From: Lepiota brunneoincarnata
Taxonomy: Eukaryota; Basidiomycota; Agaricomycetes; Agaricales; Agaricaceae
Length of the DNA: 64,000 nucleotides
NCBI GenBank assembly: GCA_023014365.1
Contig: JAEBUN010000008.1
Coordinates: forward strand, 186,001 to 250,000
Direction: 5' to 3'
Made by a program: the position numbers and the translations under genes. Below, one piece after another: positions 61,342 to 64,000 of this stretch; within the stretch, counting starts at the first letter, position 1, and each line of letters opens with the position of its first letter. The notes below the pieces were generated by a model. It searched no databases, had not been told where the DNA came from, and saw nothing but the letters and a program-made list of their open reading frames with translations.

Positions 61342-63645
61342 ATGGACTCAAGACGACGCTCCGTAATGCAACCCTCTGGGGATCCTTACGGGAACCGCTC
61401 CAACCTTCCTGTTCCTTCCACCATTAAGAAACCTGCAGCTAACCCACGGATGTCCCTCGCCGGAGCAGCCTTACGCGCTCCCAATGCATCGCTATCTCTC
61501 AATGTACCAGGATCTACTTCAAGACCGTCTATGATGCGGTCGCAGAATAATCCTCTCTTGGCTAGCGTAACTAAACAGAACTATGGACGCACGCCTCTAC
61601 ACAAGTGAGCTTGCTGAGAACGACCTTGTACGCTCACGCTCACGATACATGAAGTAGCACACGTCGCCCGTCGATATGGGGCGCAGCAGCTCCTATGCAG
61701 CCTCCAACTGGTCAAAGTCTCAAAGACTCCCGCCCCCTCCGCGACCGACAATATCAGAGCAAAATGCGTCAGGAGATCTTCACCTTCCTCCAAAGTGCCG
61801 GCTTTGAGATCGCACCGTCAACTCTGAGCAACATCCAGGGAAAGGAGTACCGTGCCATATTTGAGTTTCTCGTGCTTAACCTCGACCCATTATATCCCTT
61901 AGGACAGACTGGGAAGTTTGAGGACGATTTTGCACCAGCCTTGAAGGCGCTGCACTATCCATATGCATATAGTTTGGACAACAAGTGGCTTGCTGCACCA
62001 GCCAGCATGCATTCGTGGCCCCCACTGTTGGGTGTTTTGCACTGGCTTGTGGACGAGTGCAAAGTGAGTGTGGGGACTAGTAGTGGAAGGTTTATGCTCA
62101 TGTTGGCTTTCAGCTGCGCGATGAATACTTTTCGAGTGGGCACCCTACTCTCCAGGACACTTCACGCGTACCTGAAGAGTTTGACGATCCGATCGACCAT
62201 CAAGCTCTTGCCTTCCAATACTATGAACATGCGTATGAGATGTGGCTGGATAACTTCGACGAATTTGTAGAGCCAAACCAGATTCTGGAAACACGTTATG
62301 GTAAATGTATTAACTTTATACTGGGGAAGCGGAGGGGCTAATGTGAATCAGCAAAGAAGAACGAAAGAGTACAGAATGACTTGCTTGAAAAGAAGCAGCT
62401 TTTGGATGCTGCCAAAGCGGAGCTAAAAAAATTGAAATCTTCGGAGGTATGGAATCTCAGAGGAAACCAAACGCGTGCTCTCATGATCTCCACAGCCTCG
62501 ACTAGTCGAACTCAAACGAGCGAACGAGACCCTTGTTCGGGATCGTGAAAAATTCATGGTCATTCTCAAACGGTATGAAGGAAGGAAGGAGAAATTTAAG
62601 GAAAGTATAACCCACGAGAAAGCCGAACTTGTCACACTAGGTAATCCATGTTGCGAGTTTGTTTGGTCGTTCCCTGACAAACCTCTCAGGAACGAAGCTT
62701 GAAAACTTGAACAGCTCAATTCAACACTTGACGAATGTCGTGAAGGAGCAAAACCTGACTCCTGAGGAGGTTGTTCAAATGAACACCGATCATGAACAGC
62801 TGTCCAGGAACCTTGAAGAACTCAAACAGCGGATAACAGATGCGCACCGACACGTGATGTCCCTTGAGATCAATGTGTCGAATAGGGCTGGGGCCGCAGA
62901 GGATGCACTAGAAACATACTCTAATCTTCTACTTTCACTCGAACTTTATCCCCCAATCGCACCGCCCTGGCAAGATATTAACCTGGGTCTAGAGCTCAAT
63001 ACTGCGGCATCGAATCCGCAGGACCTCCTGTCAGGGGCAGATGTTCGCAAGGTAATCAAGCCGGCGCTGAGCGCCATCGCCGAATCCAAGCGTTCGGAAC
63101 GCGCAAACCTGGAGAGCGAAAGGATTAAACTGGAGAATGAACTCGATAAAGTCACACAGGAATGTGAAAATGTCGATGAGGAAGTCGGGGAGCTGGAGAA
63201 GAAAGTCCTTGGTGTGAACGAACAAGCTGAGGACCTACGTGATGTAAGTTTCCCCCTGCGGTTAACACATGCATATGTTTCAGTTTTCTGACTCGCCTGC
63301 ATAGGCCGCCCAACAAGAGGCATTTATCGCGGGACAAGAAGCCGATCGTCTAGAGCGAGATCTAGCTCAAGCTCGGACGGCAGCACTTGCCAGCGGAATG
63401 GGAGTCAAATCACGCTTACAGGCACTACAGTTCGCGTTAGTATCTACATCTCGTTTGTTGCGAATTTATCGTACACGCCATTGACTGATACCTCTGCCAG
63501 TTATCGTGAGCAAATCGACAAGGTTGACCGATTGAAAGAAGAAACCGTTCGTGCCATCATTAAGAACAGCCACGAAATTGCGATGTTTAAAGAGGAAGTG
63601 TCACGGCATCTCACAGAACTGCGCGAATTCGCTGAGGCGGAGTGA
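61342..63645 (+). CDS. NDC80: Kinetochore protein Ndc80 (Hec1)
   Basis: Exons 61342-61604, 61658-62063, 62114-62300, 62352-62446, 62496-62640, 62690-63243, 63305-63435 and 63501-63645 (641 aa, normal fungal length). A basic Ser-rich N-terminal tail, the likely Aurora B target region, is followed by the calponin-homology microtubule-binding domain at about residues 110-240 (DRQYQSKMRQEIFTFLQSAG, FEFLVLNLDPLY, LKALHYPYAYSLDNKWLAAP, LGVLHWLVDEC). A long coiled coil runs to the end (KKNERVQNDLLEKKQLLDAA and onward). Ndc80 forms the outer-kinetochore complex with Nuf2, Spc24 and Spc25. The start is the first in-frame ATG. Confidence 0.95.
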
Positions 63646-64000
63646 ACGCGCCGCTGTGGACAATGACTCGGGTGTATCGACCTGGTTTTGTGTTAGCCCC
63701 GCTAAGACTGCGTACTTAACTGACCAGGCTGTGAAATATTGTATTTGTTAATTATCGCACCATTCCCGATGCTAGCACTGTGATTTTTCCATTCAAACAG
63801 CAAATGAAACGGGATCATAACGGGGCGTAAGGTAAACCGACCCGTCGCCCAAAACAGACGCTCCGATTTAAAAATAAATACGGTTCGTGTGGTCCGCCTG
63901 CCCAACAACCCGACCACTTCCTGCGATGATACCTTCAGAAATGACTCGATACGTTTCTCTCAAAACCGCCATGAATGATCCTTGTCACACCCCTCGTAGC
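63646..64000. other. Window edge, no gene seen
   Basis: 355 bp after the NDC80 stop. A minus-strand frame of 71 codons (63702-63917) has no recognisable features. Probably 3' untranslated region and intergenic sequence. Confidence 0.35.

Overview
The window is nuclear DNA of a filamentous basidiomycete, most likely Agaricomycotina (order not resolved). Base composition is near 50% GC. Genes sit 0.1 to 1.7 kb apart on both strands and are cut by many introns of about 45-65 nt. No prophage, CRISPR, insertion sequence, tRNA, rRNA or biosynthetic cluster was found. Gene models were built by joining exons by hand so that reading phase holds at every junction and family motifs are continuous. About 142 introns were placed this way, six of them GC-AG. 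Untranslated regions were not modelled.

Left part (0-25 kb): MET30-type F-box/WD40 protein (-), GSK3 kinase (-), DHA1-type MFS exporter (+), short-form tRNase Z (-) divergent from a Ser-rich protein (+) whose frame is broken once, a small unrecognised conserved protein (-), a large RRM plus PUF RNA-binding protein (-), and a GDS1-type winged-helix regulator with a second APSES/KilA-N-like part (-).

Middle (25-46 kb): two linker histone H1 genes flank a degenerate AMP-forming ligase relative. Then come TEL2 (+), a disrupted aldo/keto reductase (-) divergent from the complex I 24 kDa subunit (+), a bestrophin-family anion channel (-), an unrecognised ORF (-), and a 15-exon gene that resembles the meiotic axis proteins SYCP2/Red1 (+).

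Right part (46-64 kb): a 25-exon M1 aminopeptidase containing a 4-nt exon (+), mRNA cap methyltransferase ABD1 (+), HECT ligase RSP5 (-), two weak unassigned coding candidates, a MIT plus coiled-coil protein (+), MOG1 with two apparent frameshifts (-) and kinetochore NDC80 (+).

The genes are mostly unrelated housekeeping functions and do not form an operon-like system. The points most worth following are the SYCP2/Red1-like gene, the H1 / ligase-pseudoenzyme / H1 block, the 4-nt exon, the enrichment of GC-AG introns and the three genes with broken frames, which may be real decay or assembly indels.
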